Positions 17,953 to 26,660 are shown, counted from the first letter of the stretch. The stretch is DNA of 64,000 nucleotides from an uncultured Bacteroidales bacterium (GCA_900318085.1 ONJF01000004.1:78319-142318), one strand, 5' to 3'. The notes: generated by a model from the letters alone, not told the origin. Program-made: numbers and translations.

Positions 17953-17999
17953 ACGGACGCATGCGATGCGTCTCATTAACGGACGCATGCGATGCGTCC
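17953..17999. repeat. Tandem GGACGCAT palindromes
   Basis: Two copies of ACGGACGCATGCGATGCGTC (17953-17972 and 17979-17998), each a near-perfect hairpin GGACGCAT-GCG-ATGCGTCC. The second continues as CCTAC, a tail also seen after a GGTGCGTCC stretch at about 41093-41104 inside a coding gene. Confidence 0.7.
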
Positions 18000-18007
18000 C
18001 TACATGG

Positions 18008-19291
18008 TTAATAACCGTATTTCTCCTTCCATTTCTCCCTCAAATTCTTGCGCAGCTCACGCTCGCGAGGGTTGTCTTGTGGTACATACAAAACCGTGCC
18101 AGAAATTTCAGCTGGCATAAATTCTTGCTCCACAAAGTTGCCCTCGTAGGCATGGGCATACTTGTATCCATCATGATAACCAAGGTCTTTCATCAATTTT
18201 GTCGGGGCGTTGCGCAAGTGCAAAGGCACAGGCAAGTCGCCCGTCTCACGCACCAAGGCCTGTGCCGCGTCGATGGCCGCCACGGCAGCGTTGCTCTTGG
18301 GCGACGAGGCCAGATACGTCACCGTCTGCGAAAGGATGATACGGCTCTCCGGCCACCCAATCTTGTTGACGGCATCGAAGCAAGCGTTTGCCAGCAACAA
18401 GGCATTGGGATTGGCGTTGCCGATGTCCTCCGAAGAAAGAATCAGCATCCTTCGGGCGATGAAGAGCGGGTCCTCCCCTGCCTCGATCATGCGGGCAAGA
18501 TAATACAAGGCCGCATTGGGGTCGCTGCCGCGCATCGACTTGATGAAGGCCGAGATGATGTCATAGTGCATCTCGCCCTGCTTGTCGTATTTCACGAGGT
18601 TGCTCTGGATGCAGTTGGTGGTGAAGTCATTTGTAACAACCAGTTCCTCTGCAGCCATGTCCAAGTCATTCAATGAAGTGACGACCAGCTCAATGGCATT
18701 CAACAGCTTACGGCCGTCGCCACCACTGATTTTCATCAAAGCCTCAGGCTCCTTGACGGTGATTTTCTTGCCAAAGTCATATTCCAAAGCCTTCACGGCC
18801 TTCGCCAAAAGGATCTGCAAGTCCTCTTTCTCCAACGACTTGAGCACATACACCTGACAGCGTGACAGCAAAGGCGAGATGACCTCAAACGAGGGATTCT
18901 CCGTCGTGGCACCGATAAGCGTAACCAAGCCTTTTTCAACGGCACCGAGCAACGAGTCTTGTTGCGACTTGCTGAAACGGTGGATTTCGTCGATAAACAG
19001 AATAGGTGCCTCTGGTGCCATGCGCGCGCGGTCGATGACCTCGCGCACTTCCTTGACGCCACTGCTGACCGCACTCAACTGAAAGAACTGCCGCTTAACC
19101 TGCTTGGAGATGATGTAAGCCAAAGTAGTCTTGCCCACGCCAGGTGGTCCCCAGAAGATCATGGACGGCACACGTCCACTCTCGATGGCACGGCGCAACA
19201 CGGCATTTTCACCGATGATGTGCTTCTGCCCGATGTAGTCATCAAGTGTCGTGGGCCGCAGGCGTTCCGCTAATGGAATGGTGGATTGCAT
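18008..19291 (-). CDS. rarA: Replication-associated recombination protein A (AAA ATPase)
   Basis: RarA/MgsA acts at stalled replication forks and belongs to the clamp-loader-like AAA+ group. 427 residues: N-terminal PLAERLRPTTLDDYIGQKHI, Walker A FWGPPGVGKTTLA, Walker B ILFIDEIHRFSKSQQD, sensor 1 LIGATTENPSFEV and the C-terminal tetramerisation region with SAFIKSMRGSDPNAALYYLA. Length and motif set are typical. Lies 104 bp downstream of the DUF4419 gene on the same strand. Confidence 0.95.
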   Translation of the reverse strand: MQSTIPLAERLRPTTLDDYIGQKHIIGENAVLRRAIESGRVPSMIFWGPPGVGKTTLAYIISKQVKRQFFQLSAVSSGVKEVREVIDRARMAPEAPILFIDEIHRFSKSQQDSLLGAVEKGLVTLIGATTENPSFEVISPLLSRCQVYVLKSLEKEDLQILLAKAVKALEYDFGKKITVKEPEALMKISGGDGRKLLNAIELVVTSLNDLDMAAEELVVTNDFTTNCIQSNLVKYDKQGEMHYDIISAFIKSMRGSDPNAALYYLARMIEAGEDPLFIARRMLILSSEDIGNANPNALLLANACFDAVNKIGWPESRIILSQTVTYLASSPKSNAAVAAIDAAQALVRETGDLPVPLHLRNAPTKLMKDLGYHDGYKYAHAYEGNFVEQEFMPAEISGTVLYVPQDNPRERELRKNLREKWKEKYGY

Positions 19292-19394
19292 TGCTGGATT
19301 TATTTCTTATCGATACTACTTTTGAATAGGATTGGAACTTTTCTCATCTTCCAACTTCTGGTGCAAAACCTTAATTATCCTATCATCACTCCTC

Positions 19395-21140
19395 TCAAGG
19401 CCTCCGTTTCTTTTCTTCCCTCACCATTCTTTGAATATTACCAAAGTTATAATACTCGTACAAAGCCTTTATTGCTGTATTAGGGAATGACCTTCTTAAC
19501 AAATTCAAAGGCTCGTTTTCCGATTCATTCAGCTGCACATTGATGGAATCCACTTGCACTTCTTCCCATGACTCCGGCATTTCGATATTCAAAGGCACCC
19601 AATCAGATCCAACGCCAATTGGCCTATACATTAAATCATCTTCATGACCTATTATTGTAGCATCAAGGCACAACAGCTTGACATGTTTCAGCCCTTCAAT
19701 CTGCTCAAAGACATTGCCATTTTTTACATGAGCAACCCAACCGTCCCCAGTATTAAAGTACCAAGCATTATCCAAGGTGACATCATCAAAATGTTGCAAC
19801 AGATTACGCCGTTCTTCCTCGCTTATTTTTCCTTTTACCCTCAACTGCTCAATGTTTAAATCCCAAAACCATTCGGGGAAATACGGTTTTTCCCTAAAAT
19901 CGATCTCAAGTTTCCGAATGGGAATGGTATCAAATTGGCGCAAGGCAACAGGAAGATTCTGGACAAAAAGCAAAGAATAGCCTTCTTCATTTTCCATTTT
20001 CAGCCTTTGGAACTCGTTACCAACATCCTTCTTTCGCACCATCCAGCCCATCTTGGGGGTTAGCATATAATTCTCGTTGTTTTGTGCAAGTCCCACAAAA
20101 CCAGCCCACAACTCCACGAGTGTATCCTCTCCTGTCATCTCGTTGAATACTCTGACATCCACTTTAACCATCTCATCAGGCAAACGATCTATATCATCCA
20201 AATACAACGTATCCATCGGCAGTCTTTCTTCATAACGATTATATGGGTAAAACTTGGCCATCCAACCATTGAGGCATTCCGGACTGCCATACACATCCTT
20301 GGTATGTATCCGAAACATATTCATCCAGAAACTATTGTCAATTATACCTTTTGAAGAAGCAACAATCTGACTAAGAACAGGTTCAAGCTCATCAATCCAC
20401 CAGCCCAAGTCATAATCCCTCAATCGCATCGCTTTGTCATACACTCGCTGCCAGTCATCCGGCGTCCCCTCCAAAACGACATACGGTATGCCACAGCCCG
20501 CCATAGACACCGTGAACACAAAATAATCTTTTACCGCGCTCATAAGAGTGATTTCCGAAGCGATTCTTTCGACCTGTGTCGTGGTGGAGAAATCCGCTTT
20601 GATGATTTCTGCGATATCACCCTTGGTATTCTCCGCTATCTTTACCGAAAATGAATCAACGGCCTTTTCCCAGTCAATCTGCTCAATAGACGCCACATCG
20701 AACTCACATACCAACTCTTTTTTTTCTTTAAAATCAACTATGCGGTTGCGCAAAGCCTCGGCATTGGCATTCACATGATGCGAAAAGCCTTGGGCTATCA
20801 AAACCCAAATCATATCAGGCGACAAAGTCACTGGGCGATGGTTCCAATACGCTTCACGCATGCCTGAAATAAAAGAATGACTTCCAAATGTAACAAGGCT
20901 ATCTGCATCGACTTTTAACGCCAACAGGCCGTAATCCATACGAAAGTCATTTTCTTCTATGTCATACTTGGTCACTCCTGCATCTTCTTCAATAAAAGTC
21001 TTGAAAATCTCCTCGGGAGATTCAACGGGCAAAAAGGAGTCGGGCGCTGACAATTTCTCAATCTTAATGGTAACTTGGGCTCGCATAGGAAAAACGATCC
21101 CTAATAATACCAACAACACAAACGAAATTTGTTTTTTCAT
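19395..21140 (-). CDS. DUF4419 domain-containing exported protein
   Basis: 581 residues with a cleavable signal peptide (MKKQISFVLLVLLGIVFPMRAQ). The body matches the DUF4419 layout: an N-terminal region reaching GSHSFISGMREAYWNHRPVTL and DMIWVLIAQGFSHHVN, then a conserved GCGIPYVVLEGTPDDWQRVYDKAM block and NSFWMNMFRIHTKDVYGSPECLNGWM. No catalytic chemistry is established for the family. The C-terminal part (about 430-560) has tryptophan-rich stretches and no membrane anchor. Divergent from the C69 peptidase gene, with a minus-strand TATTTTTG at 21164-21157. Confidence 0.8.
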   Translation of the reverse strand: MKKQISFVLLVLLGIVFPMRAQVTIKIEKLSAPDSFLPVESPEEIFKTFIEEDAGVTKYDIEENDFRMDYGLLALKVDADSLVTFGSHSFISGMREAYWNHRPVTLSPDMIWVLIAQGFSHHVNANAEALRNRIVDFKEKKELVCEFDVASIEQIDWEKAVDSFSVKIAENTKGDIAEIIKADFSTTTQVERIASEITLMSAVKDYFVFTVSMAGCGIPYVVLEGTPDDWQRVYDKAMRLRDYDLGWWIDELEPVLSQIVASSKGIIDNSFWMNMFRIHTKDVYGSPECLNGWMAKFYPYNRYEERLPMDTLYLDDIDRLPDEMVKVDVRVFNEMTGEDTLVELWAGFVGLAQNNENYMLTPKMGWMVRKKDVGNEFQRLKMENEEGYSLLFVQNLPVALRQFDTIPIRKLEIDFREKPYFPEWFWDLNIEQLRVKGKISEEERRNLLQHFDDVTLDNAWYFNTGDGWVAHVKNGNVFEQIEGLKHVKLLCLDATIIGHEDDLMYRPIGVGSDWVPLNIEMPESWEEVQVDSINVQLNESENEPLNLLRRSFPNTAIKALYEYYNFGNIQRMVREEKKRRP

Positions 21141-21181
21141 CGGATTTATTTTTTTGCAAAAATAACAATTTCAAACGACTT

Positions 21182-21213
21182 TTTGTCATCAGGCCATAAA
21201 AATAGTATTTTTG
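21182..21213 (+). promoter_or_regulatory. Promoter for C69 peptidase
   Basis: TTTG (21182-21185), 20 bp, TATTTTTG (21206-21213), 19 bp before the ATG. Confidence 0.65.
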
Positions 21214-21232
21214 CCACAAAAGTGTTTCACCA

Positions 21233-22957
21233 ATGAAAAGTATCAAAACCCTTCTTATTATCGTCCTGCTTACCGCTTTTGGACAATCGCAGGCTTGCAC
21301 CAACTTCTTGATCACCAAAGGCGCCAGCGTCGACGGTTCCAACTTCATCAGCTACTGCGCCGACTCGCACATCCGATATGGCGAGCTCTACTTCACCCCT
21401 GCCGCCGACTGGCCGGCGGGCAGCATGCGCGTGTGCTACGACCGTGGCACCAACGCGCCGCGTGGCAGCGTTCCGCAACCGCCTCACACTTACCAAGTGG
21501 TGGGCTATATCAACGAGAACCAAGTGGCCCTCGGCGAGACCACCTTCGGTGGTCGCGAGGAGCTGATGGACCCGACGGGCATTGTGGATTACGGCAGCCT
21601 CATGTTCATCGCCTTGGAGCGCAGCACCTCTGCCCGCGAAGCCATCAAAATCATGGCCGACTTGGTGGAAGCCTACGGCTACGGCTCTGACGGTGAGTCG
21701 TTCAGCATCAGCGATGCCAACGAGGTTTGGTACATGGAAATCATGCCAAAGGGCTACACCCCACAGGTGACCAAGACTGGCGACACCATCAATGCCGACC
21801 GTGGTGCGGTGTGGGTGGCCATCCGCATCCCCGACGGTTATGTAAGCGGTCACGCCAATGCAGCGCGCATCACCACCTTCCCTTTGCGCAACGGCAAGAC
21901 CTCCATCACCGACAAGGACTGGAAAAAACTTTATAACGAGCAAGTTGAGGTAATTTACAAGCATGACATCATCGACTTTGCCCGTCGCAAGGGCTACTTC
22001 AGCGGCAAGGACAAGGACTTCGACTTCTCGGCCGCCTACGCTCCCGTCGATTTCAGTGCCGCCCGCGTGTGCGACCTGCGCGTGTGGACCATGTTCAACA
22101 AGGTCTGCGACGGCATGGACGCGTATTGGGACTATGTCACAGGAAAAGACCTCACCCACCGCATGCCGCTCTATGTCAAGCCCAACCGCAAGATCAGCCT
22201 ATCCGACATGATGGCCTTCCAGCGCGACCACTTCCAAGGCACTGAATTGGACAAAACCCAAGACGTGGGCGCAGGTCCCTTCGGCTCACCTTTCCGTTAC
22301 AACCCTTTGTATTGGGAATATGAAGGCAAGCCCTACCTCAACGAGCGCAGCATCGAAGTCGTTCAAACAGGATTTTCTTTCATCGCCCAAAGCCGTTCCT
22401 GGCTGCCTAATCCCATCGGTGGCATCATCTGGTTCGGCGTGGACGACACCAACTCCACCGTTTACACGCCCTTCTACTGCTCCATCAGCGAGGTGCCGAT
22501 TGAATACCGCGTGGGCAACGGCGACATGCTGACCTACAGCGAAAACGCCGCTTTCTGGGTCTTCAACCGCTTGGCGCACTTCAAATACCTCTTCTATAAC
22601 CGCGTCATCGGTGACATCCAAGCCGTGCAGAACGAGCTGGAAACTGGCTATCAGGAGCAGGTCAACTATGCCGACAACGAAGCCTTGGCCCTATACGCGC
22701 AAGACCCACAAAAAGCCATCGCCTACCTCACCGACTTCTCCAACCAAGCGGGTCACAACACCGTGTCCACATGGAAAGAGCTGGACAATTACCTTTTGGT
22801 GAAATACCTGGACAGCAATGTCAAGCAGGAAGAAAACGGTCAGTTCAAACGCAACGGCTATGGCTATCCCGCCAAGCCGAAGCAACCTGGCTATCCCGAT
22901 TCTTGGAAAAAGGCCGTGATCGAGCAGACGGGGGACCGTTTCAGAAGACCAAATTAA
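21233..22957 (+). CDS. C69-family dipeptidase (PepD-like), exported
   Basis: 574 residues. Signal peptide MKSIKTLLIIVLLTAFGQSQA is followed directly by CTNFLITKGASVDGSN, so signal cleavage would expose the Cys that is the N-terminal nucleophile of the C69/Ntn dipeptidases. Other family stretches: ENQVALGETTFGGREEL, AREAIKIMADLVEAYGY, GESFSISDANEVWYMEIM, and RGAVWVAIRIPDGYVSGHANAARI. Probably a periplasmic or surface peptidase cleaving dipeptides. The very C-terminus reads KKAVIEQTGDRFRRPN; a stray near-copy of that tail lies at 34024-34077. Monocistronic, with its own promoter. Confidence 0.9.
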   Translation: MKSIKTLLIIVLLTAFGQSQACTNFLITKGASVDGSNFISYCADSHIRYGELYFTPAADWPAGSMRVCYDRGTNAPRGSVPQPPHTYQVVGYINENQVALGETTFGGREELMDPTGIVDYGSLMFIALERSTSAREAIKIMADLVEAYGYGSDGESFSISDANEVWYMEIMPKGYTPQVTKTGDTINADRGAVWVAIRIPDGYVSGHANAARITTFPLRNGKTSITDKDWKKLYNEQVEVIYKHDIIDFARRKGYFSGKDKDFDFSAAYAPVDFSAARVCDLRVWTMFNKVCDGMDAYWDYVTGKDLTHRMPLYVKPNRKISLSDMMAFQRDHFQGTELDKTQDVGAGPFGSPFRYNPLYWEYEGKPYLNERSIEVVQTGFSFIAQSRSWLPNPIGGIIWFGVDDTNSTVYTPFYCSISEVPIEYRVGNGDMLTYSENAAFWVFNRLAHFKYLFYNRVIGDIQAVQNELETGYQEQVNYADNEALALYAQDPQKAIAYLTDFSNQAGHNTVSTWKELDNYLLVKYLDSNVKQEENGQFKRNGYGYPAKPKQPGYPDSWKKAVIEQTGDRFRRPN

Positions 22958-23044
22958 GTCCATATAACACAATTATTTAGGTATTATACAAAAAAACGCC
23001 TCGCCTTGAAACACATTAACGATTAATTACATATTTTTGCCGCG

Positions 23045-23207
23045 TTGTTTCCGAAGCGCTGAAAATTTCATGACATTTTCGGCAATTCGCCAACTATTTT
23101 CATACAAAAAAAGACATGTCCGGGGCGTCTCACCAGGGACATGTCAGAAAAAAAGGATCTAAAATGACCTGCCGAAAATGCAATTAAAAGGCAGGTTTTC
23201 TTTTTTA
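23045..23207 (+). ncRNA. Candidate small RNA with alternative structures
   Basis: A plus-strand promoter (TTG at 23006-23008, 23 bp, TATTTTTG at 23032-23039) is followed by about 160 nt with no coding frame. Hairpins: GAAAAT/ATTTTC (23061-23080), GACATGTCC/GGGACATGTC (23113-23145) and a terminator ACCTGCC/GGCAGGT (23167-23196) with a T-rich tail to 23207. CATTTTCGGCA (23074-23084) is exactly complementary to TGCCGAAAATG (23170-23180), which overlaps the terminator arm, so two folds exclude each other. It ends convergently on the HTH gene. Confidence 0.4.
23113..23145 (-). terminator. Terminator for module A operon
   Basis: On the minus strand the stem GACATGTCCC/GGACATGTC is followed by a T7 run (A run on the plus strand at 23106-23112), downstream of the HTH gene. 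Confidence 0.55.
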
Positions 23208-23450
23208 TAAATGATGATGGAAGATTACTTCGTTCAAAGTATCGAAGAATGTCATGCCGAAATGGGTCCCTATGTTGGCAAAAAGTACAGCATCCATATT
23301 GCTCTGCTTGAATACACACTCAAGTTCCGAAACTTCCATACCCGTCTTTTCCGCTAGCCACTCGATTGTGCAAACGCTACGTTCGAGCGACTCCTTCAAG
23401 AACTGTCCTGCATGAAAACAATAGATTTTATGATTTGCTTTTTCTTCCAT
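23205..23450 (-). CDS. Small HTH (XRE-like) protein
   Basis: 81 residues from MEEKANHKIYC (an ATG 15 codons upstream would overlap the preceding gene). Residues about 14-75 read as a short helix-turn-helix: LKESLERSVCTIEWLAEKTGMEVSELECVFKQ... followed by NIGTHFGMTFFDTL, the pattern of small Bacteroidales XRE-like proteins. It lies 41 bp downstream of the module A lipoprotein, on the same strand, so it may be cotranscribed and could regulate the array. No partner toxin seen. Confidence 0.6.
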   Translation of the reverse strand: MEEKANHKIYCFHAGQFLKESLERSVCTIEWLAEKTGMEVSELECVFKQSNMDAVLFANIGTHFGMTFFDTLNEVIFHHHL

Positions 23451-23491
23451 AGGACTTATTGTTTTTATCATTTCATAACAACCTAAACACA

Positions 23492-25792
23492 TCAATTCGC
23501 TTCCCTGATCAGGCGGACGGCATAGCCGGTACGCTTTACTGACGAATTTAGCAATTGCAATTCACTATAATCCCAATTGGCAATTAAGTTTAGACGTATG
23601 GCACTGGCTGTTTGGGGGCCAGTGGTCCAATAAAAACCATTCGCAGCTGTATAAACAGATGTTCCAGAACGAGAGTACGTGGCCGGTAAGATTACCGCGC
23701 CCTGCTGCTCAAGAAGCGACCATTGCGCTTCCGTCCATGCAATATTCCCATTGGAATTGTTGTAATTCGCACCTGCATCGAAGACTACCGGATAGCAGTT
23801 AAGATAGGTTGAGGGCCATGTGAAAGCATCAGGAAACAACAATAAAGCAATGAATTCCACATTATTCCTAACATTAATCCTAATACCAGCACAACGGGCA
23901 TTCGGCACTCCATTGACGGTAGAAGCAGAGCGCTCGAACATCAAATATCGATATTCACTTTCGTAAACATCCTGCCCATTAATTCTGCCCAGCCATTCTG
24001 CTCGAATGGTACGCCAACGCCCAGGAGTGTTGCCTCCATTACTTATGGCGTTGTATACGCCCCAGTCATATTTGGCGTAAGCGCCCTCCAAACTGGGATA
24101 GGATGTGCCCACCTTTGAGGGACCATAACCAAATGCATTAGGATGGGTTTGACTACCATTGGAATAATCTCTAGTGGAAGTAGACCATGGATTATAATAC
24201 AGGTTATACGTGTCGCAAGGGTCATGATAGCCGCTAGTAGCCCAGCCGAAGAGATCTATCCAACCAGCATAGTTTTCGTCGATTAGCTTGTTGTCGCATT
24301 TCATTCCCACATTACCGCTTGGAAACATTCCGCCTGTATATACCAAGCCTTTGTTACCATATCCCACTTGTTCGAACTGATATTCGGCAAAGCGCCATGT
24401 GCCGGCAGCCGTGCCGCCTCCGGCAACCGCATGCGTTGTTGGGGCGCTGCCGCCGCCAGTGGCGCTCCACTGTAAGTTACCCATCGAGAAGTATATCTGT
24501 TTGGTAGGTGAGACCGAGAAACGCGAAGGTATCATTCCACCATAGTCGTTGGCATAGTCCTTGCGAGTGGCAAAAGGAATAGGTTCGCCATAAAAAGCCG
24601 TCCCATCGCTGTTTGTAGCATAGGCACGCACCACATAAACACGATCTGGCAACAGGCCAGTCATGGCTTCAGTGTTAAAGTCGCGCCAACTGCTTGAAGA
24701 AGTGAAGTTATTGTCTATCTTTCCTACATTGTTATTGTCAACTATTAGGTTGGCCTTCGCATCTTCCATGAAGTCTTCATAACTAGTCCTTACCGACAAA
24801 TCATCGGCCAAGGCATACAAGATACCATACCCTGTTGCCGGTGCTCCACTCGCTGTGCCACCATTGTAGGCCGACGAATAGCTTATGAATGTAGGGCTTT
24901 TGGTGGTTACCTCAATCATTTCCAGTTTGTGGTCCACCTTCTTGATTACACTGCGAGGGATGAATCCATCGACAGGGTTGTCCGTCCAGTCGGAAGTCTC
25001 TTCATAGATTACCGTCGTTCCACTGTAGACGGTAATGGTGAAGCCGCTTTCAAGCGTACCGGGAGGCACCATGAAGTAGAAATCGGAAGTATTCACATTA
25101 ACAAATACTTTGTTACAATTGAGCGTAACGCTATTGCTGCCCCCGCTCACATGTGTCGGCATGGGATTCGTCGATGCGCAATCGGCGGTGAATACACCCC
25201 AAAGTTTGTCATTGGGGTCCAACGATGTCAACCTAATGCTGTCTATTGAAAACCCTCCTGTAAGCGGAATGCAGATGCCGCCAAACACATTGTAGAAATC
25301 CAGTCTTTGCCTGCTTGAGTTTGCCACCATTGGCATAGTGCCTTCACCAAACGACTTTTCCTTGAATATTTGGGTGGAGGGTATGTTGAAGGTGGCCGTC
25401 GTGCCGCTGATGGTGTTTGCAACACCCTTGGCGTTTGCCACAGGGTAGATGGCTACGTAGTCGGGCACGAAGAATCCGTCGTTCTGCTCACCTGTATAAA
25501 AGGTGCCGTTCGTCGTGTTTTCACCTTCGGTCAGCTGGAAGGTCAGCGTGCTGCCGTTGCCGCCTTGGTTCGCTACCTTGATGAGGTCGTTTTCGGTCCA
25601 AAACACGCTGGTTTCCGTTTGGGTGTTCCAATTTGGGTTGATATGGGTCCTCTCCCCTTTCCCATTGCCTTTGTCAGGTTGTACAATTGTAGCACGGAAG
25701 CCGTTTTCGGGCACCGTACCTTCCTTATTGCAAGAGGTCATTGAGCCCCAGAGTAGTCCGATTATGACTAGTCCATAAATTATTTTCTTCAT
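23492..25792 (-). CDS. Fimbrillin-like lipoprotein with FISUMP/C-lectin-like C-terminus (module A)
   Basis: 766 residues, intact. Start placed at MKKIIYGLVIIGLLWG (25792) because it gives a lipoprotein signal with lipobox SMTSCNKEG. Residues about 25-300 resemble the fimbrillin (FimA/Mfa-like) N-terminal domain: ERTHINPNWN, TFQLTEGENTTNGTFYTGE, FVPDYVAIYPVANA, LDFYNVFGGICIPLTGG, FYFMVPPGTLESGFTITVY. After a fibronectin-like linker (AYATNSDGTAFYGEPIPF), the C-terminal 350 residues run FSVSPTKQIYFSMGNLQW, GWIDLFGWATSGYHDP, YDWGVYNAISNGGNTPGRWR, AQWSLLEQQGAVILPA and finish GYAVRLIREAN, like FISUMP/C-type-lectin folds. Probably surface exposed. Third gene of module A, after a peptide and a membrane protein. 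Two sister copies are broken. Confidence 0.8.
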   Translation of the reverse strand: MKKIIYGLVIIGLLWGSMTSCNKEGTVPENGFRATIVQPDKGNGKGERTHINPNWNTQTETSVFWTENDLIKVANQGGNGSTLTFQLTEGENTTNGTFYTGEQNDGFFVPDYVAIYPVANAKGVANTISGTTATFNIPSTQIFKEKSFGEGTMPMVANSSRQRLDFYNVFGGICIPLTGGFSIDSIRLTSLDPNDKLWGVFTADCASTNPMPTHVSGGSNSVTLNCNKVFVNVNTSDFYFMVPPGTLESGFTITVYSGTTVIYEETSDWTDNPVDGFIPRSVIKKVDHKLEMIEVTTKSPTFISYSSAYNGGTASGAPATGYGILYALADDLSVRTSYEDFMEDAKANLIVDNNNVGKIDNNFTSSSSWRDFNTEAMTGLLPDRVYVVRAYATNSDGTAFYGEPIPFATRKDYANDYGGMIPSRFSVSPTKQIYFSMGNLQWSATGGGSAPTTHAVAGGGTAAGTWRFAEYQFEQVGYGNKGLVYTGGMFPSGNVGMKCDNKLIDENYAGWIDLFGWATSGYHDPCDTYNLYYNPWSTSTRDYSNGSQTHPNAFGYGPSKVGTSYPSLEGAYAKYDWGVYNAISNGGNTPGRWRTIRAEWLGRINGQDVYESEYRYLMFERSASTVNGVPNARCAGIRINVRNNVEFIALLLFPDAFTWPSTYLNCYPVVFDAGANYNNSNGNIAWTEAQWSLLEQQGAVILPATYSRSGTSVYTAANGFYWTTGPQTASAIRLNLIANWDYSELQLLNSSVKRTGYAVRLIREAN

Positions 25793-25861
25793 ATTATATT
25801 GATTTAAAAACTGTTTATACTTTTTACTATTATTACAAATCGACAATTACGACAACATATT

Positions 25862-26167
25862 TCATTCGATGGTATTCAAATCCATCAATTGCCTCATGTT
25901 CTCTTCAAGATCTTGAAGCATTTTGCTTCTAGGTGTTTCTTCTTGTTGGCTCTTTTCTTGCTGGTCATCAGAGTTCTCGCTTTCCCCAAGGTCTTCTTGT
26001 TGTTCTAAAGACATTGGAGTTTCAGTTCTGACAGTTATTTTCTCCACCCATTCGTGTTCATCACTGCCATCTTGGTGGTCCCGTCCAATGTAAGCCACCA
26101 ATCCAATAATGACAGCCAACAAGAAGAGCAAGGTTACTACTGGTCCTTCGATACCACCTCTTCTCAT
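25862..26167 (-). CDS. Small single-span membrane protein (module A)
   Basis: 101 residues from MRRGGIEGPVVTLLF (ATG at 26167; a TTG four codons upstream is possible). One membrane helix, VVTLLFLLAVIIGLVAYIG, then a Glu/Gln-rich soluble tail (EQQEDLGESENSDDQQEKS) ending MRQLMDLNTIE. Sister copies sit at 33176-33457 and 30528-30809; the helix is nearly invariant (LAVIIGLVAY) while the tail varies. It is 17 bp after the 50-residue peptide and 69 bp before the lipoprotein. Family not recognised; a chaperone or anchor for lipoprotein display is only a guess. Confidence 0.65.
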   Translation of the reverse strand: MRRGGIEGPVVTLLFLLAVIIGLVAYIGRDHQDGSDEHEWVEKITVRTETPMSLEQQEDLGESENSDDQQEKSQQEETPRSKMLQDLEENMRQLMDLNTIE

Positions 26168-26184
26168 GGAACACCACAAAATGA

Positions 26185-26337
26185 TTACGGGAAAATAAAA
26201 TAATCAAGCCCAACAGACTCTGTACTATTGCCTTGAATTCCAGATGAACAAAAAACTACTGGCGCGCTGATTTCAATAATTTGAGCCTTGGGAGCCTCAT
26301 AGGTTCGCCCCTTGGGGCAGTCTGCTACATTTTTCAT
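26185..26337 (-). CDS. Conserved 50-residue peptide (module A)
   Basis: A 50-codon frame, MKNVADCPKGRTYEAPKAQI... continuing IEISAPVVFCSSGIQG and ending GLDYFIFP. A sister copy at 33475-33627 differs at only three residues (C7R, R11Q, K16R) although its flanking DNA differs more, which supports coding. The pattern (a YxAP start, hydrophobic beta-like middle, Cys/Ser, short tail) resembles the tiny peptides that sit before fimbrillin-like genes in Bacteroidales, whose role is unknown. No signal peptide. Its stop is 17 bp before the membrane-protein ATG. Confidence 0.65.
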   Translation of the reverse strand: MKNVADCPKGRTYEAPKAQIIEISAPVVFCSSGIQGNSTESVGLDYFIFP

Positions 26338-26660
26338 CTTTCGATGTTGCTTTGTTTGTTATGCCCCTGTTCCCAAAGGGCTTCTTTTTGAAACGAGATG
26401 CGGGAACAAGCCGATACACGGCCACATCTCTTTTGTCGAAAACAAACAAAGAAGCGTGGATTGTATGTTCACACCTAACTTGAAGGTTGTAGCAGAGACC
26501 CGTAATAAAGGGTGTATAACAACCCACGCTATTGGGATGGGGCGTTACGTTATACAATCTCCTTTATTACGTGGCTCTTGAAAACTGCTACATTCTCAAG
26601 TTAAATGAAGCATAATCATGCTTCGATGATTGTATCTGGCGTCCTCTCGATTGCGAAATG
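26338..26660 (-). ncRNA. Structured leader RNA, copy A (two pseudoknots)
   Basis: The 5' UTR of module A. Nested helices pair 26477-26483 with 26596-26602 (AACTTGA/TCAAGTT), 26488-26495 with 26585-26592 (TGTAGCAG/CTGCTACA), 26501-26511 with 26561-26571 (CGTAATAAAGG/CCTTTATTACG) and 26514-26520 with 26549-26555 (GTATAAC/GTTATAC). The apical loop CCACGCT (26524-26530) pairs with AGCGTGG (26453-26459) outside the stem, making a pseudoknot. A second crossing set pairs 26369-26374 with 26402-26407 and 26395-26400 with 26425-26430. All recur in copy B, with a compensatory difference in the first pseudoknot. Not a family I recognise. Confidence 0.6.

Noticed and set aside
26297-26557. 86-codon minus-strand frame over the leader RNA of module A
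   Set aside because: Overlaps the helices of the leader and is out of frame with the conserved 50-residue peptide; the corresponding frame in copy B is different.
26501-26571. Inverted repeats as an invertible promoter
   Set aside because: The arms are only about 40 bp apart, are part of nested helices with a conserved pseudoknot partner, and the promoter lies outside them, so a DNA-inversion switch is unlikely.
26338-26660. Leader RNA as a retron msr-msd or tmRNA
   Set aside because: No reverse transcriptase is nearby, no tRNA-like ends or tag frame are seen, and two copies precede the same gene set.
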